DNA from: Paenibacillus sp. FSL R7-0204
GTDB lineage: Bacteria > Bacillota > Bacilli > Paenibacillales > Paenibacillaceae
Assembly: GCF_038002225.1 (NCBI RefSeq)
Contig: NZ_JBBOCA010000001.1
Coordinates: 5,022,001 to 5,086,000 of the forward strand
Length of the DNA: 64,000 bases
Direction: 5' to 3'
Shown here: in pieces, positions 24,104 to 33,031 of the stretch
Layout of the letters: every line of letters starts with the position of its first letter
Numbering within the stretch: position 1 is the stretch's first letter
Program-made: the position numbers and the translations under genes
Notes under the pieces: generated by a model
The model's database searches: none
The model's input: only the letters and a program-made list of their open reading frames with translations
Told to the model about the DNA's origin: nothing

Positions 24104-24787
24104 CTACACCTTCCCTGAACTCACTCCTAGTACATCACGGGTTATTGTCTCCGCACTGGCTGAATCGTAGCTGTAATACAACAGAACATCCAGAATAAAC
24201 GGCGAGTATCGCAGTCTGTTCAGCTCTTGTGTAAAAGCCATGGCTCCAACTTCACTTAAGGTGCGTATTGTAGAATAATTCTTCAGGCCCAGCAGCTTCC
24301 ATAGCAGAATGCGCTCGGTCCGGGTGTATATGTCCTGTGCAAACCGGTCTTCTACAAAATGATAAATTTCGTGGCCAAGGATAGTATTCATTATACCAGC
24401 TTGCCGAAAAAGTTCAACTAGACCAGGCCCCGCCTCCCGCACCTGCTCAGCCGCTCTGCGCAAGGGTTCCTCCATGATTTCGATCCGGTCCGGAGGGGTG
24501 TAGGAGGCGAACAGCACACGCTTGCCGGTCATGAGCGCATCCTTGAATTCCAGCTTCAGGTTCATACGTTCAGCAAGCACCCTGACATCACGGGTCCCAT
24601 ATTCAAGTATCATCCGCTGTGCATATTCTATGCCGCAAGCTCTGGCCTGCTTCAGCATTTCCCGCTTCGTCTCCGGCGAAATACGCCGGTTCAGAATATC
24701 TCTCGAGAAGGCATACATTCCCCAAGCTTCATGGTCAACCTCCAGTAATGGATACAGCAGCTCTCCCAGCTTCGTCTGTACTTGCAT
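24104..24787 (-). CDS. Uncharacterised protein with HEIYH zinc-protease-like motif
   Basis: Unrecognised 227-aa soluble protein. Residues 139-143 read HEIYH, with FVEDRF after it, matching the HExxH zinc-metallopeptidase pattern; a downstream glutamate (SEVGAMAF) could be the third ligand. This resembles proteins of the hydantoinase/aspartyl-type clusters annotated only as conserved hypothetical. AGGAGG lies 4 nt before ATG. It sits between the GntR gene and the hydantoinase gene in one transcription unit, so a role in the same pathway is likely. Confidence 0.6.
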   Translation of the reverse strand: MQVQTKLGELLYPLLEVDHEAWGMYAFSRDILNRRISPETKREMLKQARACGIEYAQRMILEYGTRDVRVLAERMNLKLEFKDALMTGKRVLFASYTPPDRIEIMEEPLRRAAEQVREAGPGLVELFRQAGIMNTILGHEIYHFVEDRFAQDIYTRTERILLWKLLGLKNYSTIRTLSEVGAMAFTQELNRLRYSPFILDVLLYYSYDSASAETITRDVLGVSSGKV

Positions 24788-24822
24788 ACGTCCTCCTGTC
24801 TACACGCTCTTCCGCGCGGCTC

Positions 24823-26955
24823 TTAGCTCTGCTTGATATTCGCCGCCACCACAATAACCTCCGTGTCCGGCTCGAACGTGGATACCTCGATGTCCATCAG
24901 CAGCTCCAGCTGTTCGAAGTCTGATGCGGTAAAGTCCATCACACGGGCACCGATACACAGGTAAAAGTCAGGCCTTGCAATCAGCTCCGTCTGATACACA
25001 GCCATTACCTCCCACAGCTGCTTAACAGCACTCAGGTAGTCACCCGCAGTGGTCTTAAGCGCCATAGCCCGGCCTCTCTGCACTTTGATGAAGCCCTTAG
25101 TGTCCAGGATGCGGACTGCCCCGGCTTCACCGGCTTTATCCATCTTTTCGCCGAAAATACTGACATACCGGGTCTTCTCCAGCAGCTTGGTCCGTTCAAG
25201 CGGGATACGCATATCCTGGGCAGCCAGCTCCCGCAGCTCGGCCTCATCGCATTCCTTCAGCAGCTCGGTCGTCTTAACTTCAGTAGAACCGGTAGCGATA
25301 GCTGTCACCTTGGAGGTCTGTGGATCAATATCGATATGAATCTCGATGCTCTCCGGTGTAGCCCCGCTCTGGATGGCCTTGTTCAAGGCTTCCATCTTCA
25401 GGGCGGCAATCACTTCCTTGGACGGGGACGGAATAATCCGCTCCACCACATCCCGGACCATCGACAGGGCGACACCTATCGAAGAGATAACCTCTGCATT
25501 CTCGGGGATGCTGTATTTCAACCCCATTTTCTCCGAAAAATAGACAATCAGCGAAGCCGCTCCGCCGCCCACGCCGACGAGGGAGATCTGATCCTTCTCC
25601 AGCTTGTATTTCTCAGCCAGCGCCAGGATGATCGGCTCGATCTTGGCATAGGCCTTCTCCATAATCTGCTTGGCAATATCCTCTACCGTTGTTCCGCAGT
25701 AATCCGCCAGCGCCTGCATCGCTCTTCGGGCCGCTTCCACATTCCCGTAGGAGAAATGCTCCGGCTTCACCAGTCCCAGCACATTCGCTGCGCAGGAGTT
25801 CGTGATCGTCACCCGTTCCCCGTTCTCCAGCCGGATGGCCACATAATCAGCAGGATCACCCGGCTTTGGTGAGAAGAATTCGACCTGCGCTCCCTTGATC
25901 TTGTCCGGGTCGGTGAATACGGAGTAATCCAGACCGCCGATATGCGCCGATCTGGGTCCGACATCGACCACTCCGCTTTTGTCCGCCCGGATCATGGACC
26001 CGCCGGCCACGCCGAGCACCCGGACATCCAGTGAATTGACATAGGTCGGATGGCCGCCGACGATGGAATAGTCGATGGCCGGGCGGCCGTTTTTGATCAC
26101 ACCGATATTGGTAGTCGTGCCGCCGACCTCGAAATATACCCCGTTCGAGGCTCTCAGGTACATCAGCGAGCCCATGACCGAAGCCGCCGGTCCCGACAGC
26201 ATCGTCAGCACAGGCCGTTTCTTCATCTCACTGATCTCCATGACGCCGCCGTCGCCTCTCATGATCATCAGCGGAACATGGACCCCGGCCCCGCGCACAG
26301 AGTTCTCAGTGGAATTGGCGGTATCCAGCATCTTCGGCAGAATGCTTGCATTGATCGCAGCCGTCCGCGTTCTCCGGGTAAGCCCGTATAATTTCGTAAT
26401 GTCGGAGGCCATGGTGGTCGGCATCCCTTTTTTCTCCGCTTCGATATAGACCAGTTCTTCGGGCCGTCCGTTATCTACGCCAAAAGCCATCGAAGGCACT
26501 ATCACCTGTGCCCCCTGCTGCTTCAACTCGTCGATGACCGCCACGACGGAGGCTTCGGACATTTTTTTAACATTCAGGAAGCTGTTGTAGATCTTGATCT
26601 CCTTACTATTGCCCAGATCGATATTCTGCAGCTTGGTCTGCCGCTTGGCGAGCCACCCCTCCAGACCGCCCTTCGCCAGGCCAATGATGCCCACCTGGGC
26701 AATATCGCCCTCGATCAGCGCATTCGTTGCCTGCGTCGTACTGTGGGCCACGAACACTACATCCTCCGGACGGATATTGTTCTCCTCCAGGCAATTCTGG
26801 AAGCATTTCACCACACCTGCGGCTACGCCTGTGGCATGATCATGCGTCGTCTTGACGGACGATTTCCCGATAATCTCATGTGTCGCATTATCAATCGCAA
26901 CTGCCTTGGTATGGGTTCCCCCCACATCGATACCCATTCTAACCATTGTACTCAT
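24823..26955 (-). CDS. Hydantoinase/oxoprolinase family protein
   Basis: ATP-dependent ring-opening amidohydrolase-like protein with an actin-type fold. The N-terminus MGIDVGGTHTKAVAID is the phosphate-binding loop, followed by AHSTTQATNAL and a central GPAASVMGS segment. At 710 aa it covers both Hydant_A_N and Hydantoinase_A; no HyuB partner gene is visible. Ribosome binding site GGAG 7 nt before ATG. It follows the permease gene by 33 bp. Likely substrates are 5-oxoproline, hydantoins or a related lactam taken up by that permease. Confidence 0.85.
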   Translation of the reverse strand: MSTMVRMGIDVGGTHTKAVAIDNATHEIIGKSSVKTTHDHATGVAAGVVKCFQNCLEENNIRPEDVVFVAHSTTQATNALIEGDIAQVGIIGLAKGGLEGWLAKRQTKLQNIDLGNSKEIKIYNSFLNVKKMSEASVVAVIDELKQQGAQVIVPSMAFGVDNGRPEELVYIEAEKKGMPTTMASDITKLYGLTRRTRTAAINASILPKMLDTANSTENSVRGAGVHVPLMIMRGDGGVMEISEMKKRPVLTMLSGPAASVMGSLMYLRASNGVYFEVGGTTTNIGVIKNGRPAIDYSIVGGHPTYVNSLDVRVLGVAGGSMIRADKSGVVDVGPRSAHIGGLDYSVFTDPDKIKGAQVEFFSPKPGDPADYVAIRLENGERVTITNSCAANVLGLVKPEHFSYGNVEAARRAMQALADYCGTTVEDIAKQIMEKAYAKIEPIILALAEKYKLEKDQISLVGVGGGAASLIVYFSEKMGLKYSIPENAEVISSIGVALSMVRDVVERIIPSPSKEVIAALKMEALNKAIQSGATPESIEIHIDIDPQTSKVTAIATGSTEVKTTELLKECDEAELRELAAQDMRIPLERTKLLEKTRYVSIFGEKMDKAGEAGAVRILDTKGFIKVQRGRAMALKTTAGDYLSAVKQLWEVMAVYQTELIARPDFYLCIGARVMDFTASDFEQLELLMDIEVSTFEPDTEVIVVAANIKQS

Positions 26956-26988
26956 ATGATTTCTCCGTTTCTCTTCATTAATAGTGTG

Positions 26989-28335
26989 CTACACCAGATT
27001 GCCGTACATAAAGAATACAACCGCACAGAGGATAATCCCGATGATCCAGCCGGTAGGAATCGACATCTTCATGTATTCCTTGGCCGGAACCTTCGTATAG
27101 CCGAAGCCCCAGGCAACCCAGGACTGCGTAACGTCCAAATGCTGCGGTGCAACGGTAGTAATGGCGAACAGCGGATAGAGGAATTGCACCGGCCAGGCGG
27201 CAGTCGCTACGACCACAGCCAGAATCGCGGAACCGGAGCCGACGAGGTTCATCGGGCCGCGGAAGAAGCCGAGCGGTGTCAGAATGGCGAAGACAATACA
27301 CAAGAGCAGCGCGGTCTGCGGCATTGCGCCATCCAGCAGGGTTTTGAAATACGGGGAAGCATAGGTAGCCGCATTATTGAACATCGACAGTGTGAGCAGG
27401 AAGCCGATCATCGGCGCTACATCAATGGCTCCGTCCGCGAACTGCTTCGACAGCATTCTGCAAACGCTTGCAAAACCACCCTTCAGCTTGCCGCAGGTCA
27501 GCAAGGCGAACAGGGCGGCGAAGATAAATCCAAAAATGATCGGAACCTTGAGCACCACCACACCTACTACCGGCAGAATGATCGAGATCCAGGAGATAGC
27601 AGGTGCATCTACAGTAGCTCCGCTATCCGGTGTGGCCGCCCAGGCCCGTGAGAGCTTCCGGTTCATCATCACGTTAGATACCACAAGAACCACGATCAAA
27701 GATACAGCCATCGCAATCATGCCGAATTTGAAATATGTATTATAGTCGTAGCTGGCATAACTTTCGTTGGCTGTTGCAAATATCGCCTGATATTGCTTAA
27801 AGTTCACGATATTCCCGAAGATTCCCGCCATGATCGAGCCCATGAAGGAGAACAAGGCAATCGGTGAAGGAATCCCGAGCGACAGCATGATCGGCAGCAC
27901 GATGACAGCAATGGAGATTACCGGGCCGATCCCCGTCATGGATGTGAAGATTACAGCGGTAACGATACATAGCAGAGACATGGTGATTCTAGGTTTGTCT
28001 CCTCCAAGCTCAACGACCTTACGGATCAGCGTAGCGGCAATCCCGGTGTCGATCAGGACTCTTCCGAAGAAGGCGCCGAAGAAAATATTAACCAGTATCG
28101 CCTTCCCGTAATTCTCAGGCCCCGTCTGGAACACATTCGTCAGTACGTCAATGAAGGTCTTACCCTCCATCACGGAGGTAGGATGAATGCTATTTCCGAT
28201 CAGAGCAATCGAGGTCCACAGCACCGACATGACGAAGAAGCCAACCATGAGGTTATACCCCTTGACGCAATACCACACCAATCCAAAAAATGATAAGACC
28301 ATAATGAAACCGATTACAACATTAGCCACATCCAC
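26989..28335 (-). CDS. Multi-spanning permease of the hydantoinase cluster (ion-transporter-superfamily type)
   Basis: About eleven to twelve membrane segments over 448 aa. The pattern of a central hydrophilic segment (residues 225-245) between two halves, plus FTSMTGIGPVISIAVIVLPIMLS, fits the ion transporter superfamily (GntP, CitM/NhaC relatives). The GTG at 28333-28335 is the start, with AGGAGG 7 nt before it. It is the first gene of the operon, placed directly behind four TAACATG-type repeats. Substrate inferred from its neighbour, the hydantoinase/oxoprolinase. Confidence 0.75.
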   Translation of the reverse strand: MDVANVVIGFIMVLSFFGLVWYCVKGYNLMVGFFVMSVLWTSIALIGNSIHPTSVMEGKTFIDVLTNVFQTGPENYGKAILVNIFFGAFFGRVLIDTGIAATLIRKVVELGGDKPRITMSLLCIVTAVIFTSMTGIGPVISIAVIVLPIMLSLGIPSPIALFSFMGSIMAGIFGNIVNFKQYQAIFATANESYASYDYNTYFKFGMIAMAVSLIVVLVVSNVMMNRKLSRAWAATPDSGATVDAPAISWISIILPVVGVVVLKVPIIFGFIFAALFALLTCGKLKGGFASVCRMLSKQFADGAIDVAPMIGFLLTLSMFNNAATYASPYFKTLLDGAMPQTALLLCIVFAILTPLGFFRGPMNLVGSGSAILAVVVATAAWPVQFLYPLFAITTVAPQHLDVTQSWVAWGFGYTKVPAKEYMKMSIPTGWIIGIILCAVVFFMYGNLV

Positions 28336-28366
28336 AAAATAACCTCCTGAAGTAGGATAAATGAGT

Positions 28367-28434
28367 TAACATGCTAACATGCTATTTGGGTATACTGACA
28401 TGTTAGTTTGCCACGTGAAAATATTAACATGCTA
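28367..28434. promoter_or_regulatory. Four TAACATGCTA-type repeats before the permease gene
   Basis: TAACATGCTA at 28367-28376 and 28375-28384 (overlapping), TGACATGTTA at 28396-28405, TAACATGCTA at 28425-28434. They contain the near-palindrome AACATGTTA-like core and are a credible binding site set for the GntR protein encoded at the end of the operon. Confidence 0.6.
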
Positions 28435-28490
28435 CTTCATTGGGCGTCAATACCCTTCTGCATGTTATTTCCAAACACTTCAAAACGCAA

Positions 28491-28529
28491 AACAGAGGCT
28501 GCAGATGTGATCCCTCCTGCGCCTCTGTT
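28491..28529 (-). terminator. Terminator of the 28543-28950 gene
   Basis: Minus strand AACAGAGGC pairs with GCCTCTGTT around a 21-nt loop, followed by TTGCGTTTTG. It lies 14 bp after the stop codon. Confidence 0.6.
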
Positions 28530-28542
28530 CACTTCAAGCTCT

Positions 28543-28950
28543 TCAGTTATGATTGTTAATCACCTGGTCACGATACTTCTGAAATTGCTCCCAGGATTGC
28601 TCCGCTGCTTCAGGCTGATCAAAGTCGATATAGCCGGAATCCGATGTATCCAGCGCAAAAGCCTCCAGTGTCTTACAGACCAACCGGATCGTCTCCATCA
28701 CCGCTCCCCCGCCCCGGACATGCAGCATGATGGAATCCACGAGCTCCTCATCGCCTGTGTTGAACTCAATCGAAAACCCTTCGCCCTCAAGGACGCCCCA
28801 AGCCTTATCCCGGTAATCCAGGTTCGGAAGGCGGCGGGTCAGCTTCTCAATGATTTCATCACGTTGCCCCAGGGGAGGCACTGGGGGCTGCTCTTCCTCC
28901 GGCGCTTCAAAATCGTATTTCGCTTTCATAATAAATACATCCCAGCTCAT
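28543..28950 (-). CDS. Hypothetical acidic protein, 135 aa
   Basis: Unrecognised. Starts MSWDVFIMKAKYDFEAPEEE, acidic overall, with a proline-rich patch (EEEQPPVPPLG) and a compact alpha/beta C-terminus. GGAG upstream supports the ATG. The size, acidity and single-gene setting resemble stand-alone immunity proteins of contact-dependent or polymorphic toxin systems, but no toxin gene is adjacent, so this is only a hint. Confidence 0.55.
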   Translation of the reverse strand: MSWDVFIMKAKYDFEAPEEEQPPVPPLGQRDEIIEKLTRRLPNLDYRDKAWGVLEGEGFSIEFNTGDEELVDSIMLHVRGGGAVMETIRLVCKTLEAFALDTSDSGYIDFDQPEAAEQSWEQFQKYRDQVINNHN

Positions 28951-29081
28951 GGTTGCTCACTCCTTGGTTTAATTGAAGCAGAATTAGTTGTACAGGCAGT
29001 AGTTATGTAATACACTTAACCATTTTTCGCAGGCTTTAATTGTACAGCATGCGACTATCCGGTAGCAGCCAATTTATGCTT

Positions 29082-29987
29082 TCATCCGCCGTTCTGCATA
29101 GATAGAAATTCCGTCAGATCATTCTGTAGCCGCACAACCTCCTGATTCGCAGCATACGCATAATCCGGCATCATCATATCCTTAACCATGTTCGTGCGCA
29201 GCCAGGCAATGAAGAGAACATCCAGCATGAAGCTTGGGAGTTTGGGGACTATTTTAAAAACGGGCGGATCAACAGCAATACCCGCTTTGCGGATTGCCCT
29301 TAGATACGCTTTTAAAGTAACTGTTATTTTGCGTGCAGTCTTTCTGGTTCCCGGTGTTATAGAGTTAATCTCCTGATTGCCGGAATACAAACCGCCCAGT
29401 AGAGCAATGTCTGATACAGAATGAGTAATTAGATATGCCTGCATATCCTTTTTTATAGCGTAGGGAAGCTTGGCGGCTTGAAATACTTGTGAGAGCTTTA
29501 CGATGCGCTCTGTCACTGCGCCGTTCATTTCTCCAAATGAAGTAGCCACTAGAAACTTGGGCATGAACCGGGCGTACAGGACCCCATCTTTGATCTGTCC
29601 GCCGAAGCCCGGAAATGCCGGTAAAAGTCTATCCCCTACAATCCCAAGCCACGAAGAAAATCCAATCGGACTATTGGTCATCGTAATGATATTCGGGCTT
29701 TGGTTATCTTTTAGCGCTAACAACGCGGATTCGGCCCGGTCATAACGAACGGTAACGAAAATAAAATCGTAAACATCATCATTTTCGAGTGTATCAATGA
29801 CCTTCACCGGAACCGTTCTGACTGTACCTTTGTCATTATATTGCAGGCCTTTTTCTTGTAAACGTCTGAATCTGTCCGAACGTGCAAACAGACTAACATC
29901 ATATCCCGCTTCCATAAACTTCATTGCGTAAATACTCCCGATGACACCTGCACCGAAAATTAAAATTCTGACGGGCTGTGCTGCCAT
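29082..29987 (-). CDS. Ketopantoate reductase-like (PanE/ApbA) protein
   Basis: N-terminal Rossmann domain with FGAGVIGSIYAMKF, followed by LFARSDRF (where NADPH is selected) and VTVRYD. The C-terminal helical domain is divergent and lacks an obvious ketopantoate Lys-Asn-Glu set, so it may act on another 2-keto or aldehyde substrate. GGGGG lies 7 nt before ATG. 301 aa is the family size. It is not linked to other pantothenate genes. Confidence 0.75.
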   Translation of the reverse strand: MAAQPVRILIFGAGVIGSIYAMKFMEAGYDVSLFARSDRFRRLQEKGLQYNDKGTVRTVPVKVIDTLENDDVYDFIFVTVRYDRAESALLALKDNQSPNIITMTNSPIGFSSWLGIVGDRLLPAFPGFGGQIKDGVLYARFMPKFLVATSFGEMNGAVTERIVKLSQVFQAAKLPYAIKKDMQAYLITHSVSDIALLGGLYSGNQEINSITPGTRKTARKITVTLKAYLRAIRKAGIAVDPPVFKIVPKLPSFMLDVLFIAWLRTNMVKDMMMPDYAYAANQEVVRLQNDLTEFLSMQNGG

Positions 29988-30124
29988 TTCAATTCCCCCT
30001 GGCTACTCGTATTCCTTTGAATCATCCAACATCGTGTTGCATGATATGATCATAAAGCTTTAGAATTCCCTGATCAATCATCAATATCTTGCGATGTGTC
30101 GGATGGTAGCCCTCCAAGATACCT

Positions 30125-30460
30125 TCAGCCTCGTAGCTGCTTCTCTAAGGTTGACAGGAATACTTCCATGGATTCACTGATATCAATCTCCATCCGCTCC
30201 GACAGAATAATAAGCCACCAGATACACTCGCTAAGCTTATGCTCCAGTTCAGGCCGGGTATCACCACCTTTGGGCCAACGCTTCTGCTCAGACATTGTCA
30301 ACCGTCCAACTAACGCGGCATCTGTCAAAAAAGCAAGCGCATCCTCTTCCACACTCCACTCTGTCCCATGATGCTGCTCCAGTCTGTGATAGCGTTCTCT
30401 TATAACGAGAGAACGCTCAATCATTTCTTTAAAGCTCAGCCCCTTCTTCATTTCGTCCAT
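30125..30460 (-). CDS. MazG-like nucleotide pyrophosphohydrolase, 111 aa
   Basis: Single MazG/dUTPase-2-type helical domain. Conserved features: the EE pair in WSVEEDALAFLTDAALVGRL and ELEHKLSECIWWLIILSERM, a Glu/Asp helix pair that binds magnesium. Ribosome binding site AGGAGG 9 nt upstream. A house-cleaning hydrolase of non-canonical nucleotides is the usual role. It is followed closely by gene remnants on the same strand. Confidence 0.75.
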   Translation of the reverse strand: MDEMKKGLSFKEMIERSLVIRERYHRLEQHHGTEWSVEEDALAFLTDAALVGRLTMSEQKRWPKGGDTRPELEHKLSECIWWLIILSERMEIDISESMEVFLSTLEKQLRG

Positions 30461-30492
30461 TTTGTTTAACCTCCTCCTGGTTCATATTGTTG

Positions 30493-30645
30493 CTACAGCA
30501 TTTGCTTAGCGGACATAACGGTTATTTCCAGTACCCGGGTGACAAAAGCATATTTCCGCTTCATGTCATCAAATTCAGCGCCGGAATCAAAAAACCGGGC
30601 AATCCCCTCATGCTTCAGAACTTCGTGAAATGTATTAGTTAGCAA
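30493..30645 (-). pseudogene. Possible gene remnant (about 50 codons)
   Basis: The minus strand keeps an open frame ending KQML-stop at 30493 that reads like a real C-terminus (EGIARFFDSGAEFDDMKRKY, then VTRVLEITVM). Upstream an in-frame TAA blocks it and there is no usable start except an unsupported TTG at 30643-30645. It may be a decayed 3' end of a lost gene. The rest of the 30461-30776 gap holds an AT-rich promoter region for the next gene. Confidence 0.3.
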
Positions 30646-30776
30646 TTAAAATGAAATAAATTCATCGCTGGAGCACCATGGCAACGCCTAAGCGGTTGTT
30701 GACGAAATTTATTTTCAACATTAAGATCTAATTATGATAATAATTTTCAACATGGCGACCCGGGAGGAAAGAACAG

Positions 30777-31991
30777 ATGACGACAACACCAGAACAAAAT
30801 ATCAGCGTAACCAACAGGCCGAGCAGAGAACAGCTTGAACAGATTTACGATATTTTAGATGAATGTTTTGCCGTAGGCCGGGGGTATTTCCAGGAAAGAT
30901 TAGACCTCGACACCTCATATGACCCGGATACCACATGGTTTGCGACGGTCGGCGGCAAGGTTGCTGCCAATGTTCAAATCTTTCCCCTCTCCATCAGAGT
31001 CGGCCAAGCGGTCTTGCACACGGGTGCCATGGGCAGCGTCGCTGCAGATCCCAATTATCGCGGCATGGGGCTGACACACAAAATTCTTGCTGCACAAACA
31101 GACTACATGAGAGAAGCCGATTATGATATAAGCTTACTTCTGGCCAGCAAGCATGCATTTTATGAGAAGGCCGGCTGGAGACTAATTCCTGAGACTGCTT
31201 ACGCTGTTGAAAATCAGGCGTGGGGCGGGCAGCCGGACGGTTACGCAATTATACCCTTTGAGCCCCGTTATCTTGATGATATCCGTGGTATTTATGAACA
31301 ATTCAATCAGAACCGCACCTATACCGTAGTACGTAATGAAACCTACTGGAAGGATCTGATCCGCTGGCCGGAATGGAACAAGGCGGACTGTCTGCTGCTT
31401 CAGCATCATCATAAAATTGTCGCTTATGGCATTATAGAAAAAAAGGACACCGAACAGGTATTTATCAACGAATTCATATACCTAGATGAAGCAGTTGACG
31501 GCGCCCAGTACTTATTTCATGAATTATGCCGTCTCCGGCCGAATGCCAAGCACATCATGGCGATGCTCCCTGAGGATCACAAGCTATATGCCTATTATCA
31601 GCAGCTTCAGGCAGAGCCCGTTCCCATCCATATGGCAATGTGGAAAATGATCAACCTGTATTCTACCTTCCACAAGCTTCAGCCTGAACTGGAGCAGCGC
31701 CTTAACGGCAATGACCAGATGGCAGAACAGGAGCTGTTCATAACGCTGCAATGCGGGGAGGACAAGATCAGCCTCGACTACCGCCAGAAGCGGCTTTCCG
31801 TTTCCGAGAATAGTCAGGCCGGGTCCCGGATATCCATAGAAGTGGATGAGCGGGATCTGATCTCTTATATCATCTTCGGCTATTCTGCGGAAGGCGCAGC
31901 TGAAGCTGGGGCCTCTGCTCGACATGCTGATATTCTGCAGGCCCTGTTCCCGAAGCAGCAGGCCGTGTTTTATTTAACCGACAAATTTTAA
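30777..31991 (+). CDS. GNAT acetyltransferase, Eis-like
   Basis: First GNAT domain shows acetyl-CoA loop GSVAADPNYRGMGLTHKI near residue 95, then a second GNAT-like half and a C-terminal domain of the sterol-carrier type, the three-part layout of Eis-family proteins (404 aa). Substrate unknown; Eis relatives acetylate aminoglycosides or proteins. GGGAGG 11 nt upstream. It is a monocistronic gene facing the end of the muropeptide operon. Confidence 0.78.
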   Translation: MTTTPEQNISVTNRPSREQLEQIYDILDECFAVGRGYFQERLDLDTSYDPDTTWFATVGGKVAANVQIFPLSIRVGQAVLHTGAMGSVAADPNYRGMGLTHKILAAQTDYMREADYDISLLLASKHAFYEKAGWRLIPETAYAVENQAWGGQPDGYAIIPFEPRYLDDIRGIYEQFNQNRTYTVVRNETYWKDLIRWPEWNKADCLLLQHHHKIVAYGIIEKKDTEQVFINEFIYLDEAVDGAQYLFHELCRLRPNAKHIMAMLPEDHKLYAYYQQLQAEPVPIHMAMWKMINLYSTFHKLQPELEQRLNGNDQMAEQELFITLQCGEDKISLDYRQKRLSVSENSQAGSRISIEVDERDLISYIIFGYSAEGAAEAGASARHADILQALFPKQQAVFYLTDKF

Positions 31992-32030
31992 CCGGTACAT
32001 TTTGGCTGATAGCTGGTTTACTAAAAGAAA

Positions 32031-32079
32031 AAAGGGTGTGCCGCAAGTCCAAAACTGCCGGACTTATAGCACTCCCTTT
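32031..32079. terminator. Bidirectional terminator of the muropeptide operon
   Basis: AAAGGGTGTGC... and ...GCACTCCCTTT pair with an inner AGTCC/GGACT stem. On the minus strand it ends CCCTTTTTTCTTTT, a strong U-tract after the kinase gene; on the plus strand it serves the GNAT gene. Confidence 0.7.
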
Positions 32080-32098
32080 CTTTGCTTCATTCATAGGA

Positions 32099-33019
32099 TT
32101 ACCCGTTACTCATTTTTGATTTCCCAAGCAGTACCGCACCATAGGCAGCATTATGAACAGGCATAATCAGTTGGGTCTTCGGGTAGCTGCGGACAAGCTT
32201 CCGCTCTAATGCCTCTCTTACAAAACGCGATTTCTGCAGCACACTTCCGGCAATTGCAACCTTGCTCTCATATAATTCCAGCCGCTCAATCACAGGCACC
32301 ACAAGCTCAAACAGACGGGCTGCACATTGCTCCGCCAGTTTTAGCGCCCGGGCATCCCCGAGCCCGCATGCTGCCGTCATCACCGGGGCGAGCGCTGCAA
32401 TATCTTTTTTCGTTGTGTTTTTGTCGTAGACAAAACCTATCACCTCTTGCACCGTACCAAGTCCAAGCTGCTTATAGACCAGCGCCGGAATCATCGTATC
32501 CGCTATTCTTCCGTCCTCTGCCTGAACCAGCACGGACAAGAGCTCACGTCCGATATAGTAGCCGCTTCCCTCATCATCAATCAGATGGCCAAAGCCTCCT
32601 GTGCGGTGCCGCTCTCCTGTTTCATTAACTCCGAAGCAAATGGAGCCTGTACCGGCAATGAGAATAATGCCCTGCATCGCATTCTGGGCTCCATATAGTG
32701 CGGTTTCCTGATCACCGGTAATCGTTAGCGGCCCTCTATAGCCGTTATCTCTCACCTGTTGCTCCAAAAAATCGGCTACTGCCGGATTGCTTACGCCTGC
32801 CGCTCCTATACATACATGAAGAACTTCCGCAAGGCTTGTGCAGCAGGACCTGATCTGATTAAAAATCTCCCCGAAAGCAGCAGCAATAGCCCCGGCATCA
32901 CCGCCATTATAATTAATAGGCCCAACGGAAAAGGATAGTACAGGCTCTTCCTGATCTTCATGAGTAACAATGACAGCTGTCTTGGTGCCGCCCCCGTCCA
33001 TGCCAACAATAAATGCCAT
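32099..33019 (-). CDS. murK: N-acetylmuramate/N-acetylglucosamine kinase (MurK-type, BadF/BcrAD family)
   Basis: Phosphorylates N-acetylmuramic acid and GlcNAc at O6. ASKHA fold: MDGGGTKTAVIV phosphate loop, then LIAGTGSICFGV and GGFGHLIDDEGSGYYIGRE (adenosine and sugar loops). The family includes Clostridium MurK. No signal peptide; cytoplasmic. It is the last gene of the operon, after nagZ, and supplies MurNAc-6-P for MurQ and GlcNAc-6-P for the Nag pathway, replacing the PTS phosphorylation used by Bacillus. Confidence 0.85.
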   Translation of the reverse strand: MAFIVGMDGGGTKTAVIVTHEDQEEPVLSFSVGPINYNGGDAGAIAAAFGEIFNQIRSCCTSLAEVLHVCIGAAGVSNPAVADFLEQQVRDNGYRGPLTITGDQETALYGAQNAMQGIILIAGTGSICFGVNETGERHRTGGFGHLIDDEGSGYYIGRELLSVLVQAEDGRIADTMIPALVYKQLGLGTVQEVIGFVYDKNTTKKDIAALAPVMTAACGLGDARALKLAEQCAARLFELVVPVIERLELYESKVAIAGSVLQKSRFVREALERKLVRSYPKTQLIMPVHNAAYGAVLLGKSKMSNG

Positions 33020-33031
33020 ACTGATGTCCCC

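Noticed and set aside
30022..30117. 31-codon minus-strand frame after the MazG-like gene
   Set aside because: Starts with a TTG that has no convincing ribosome binding site and is too short to judge.
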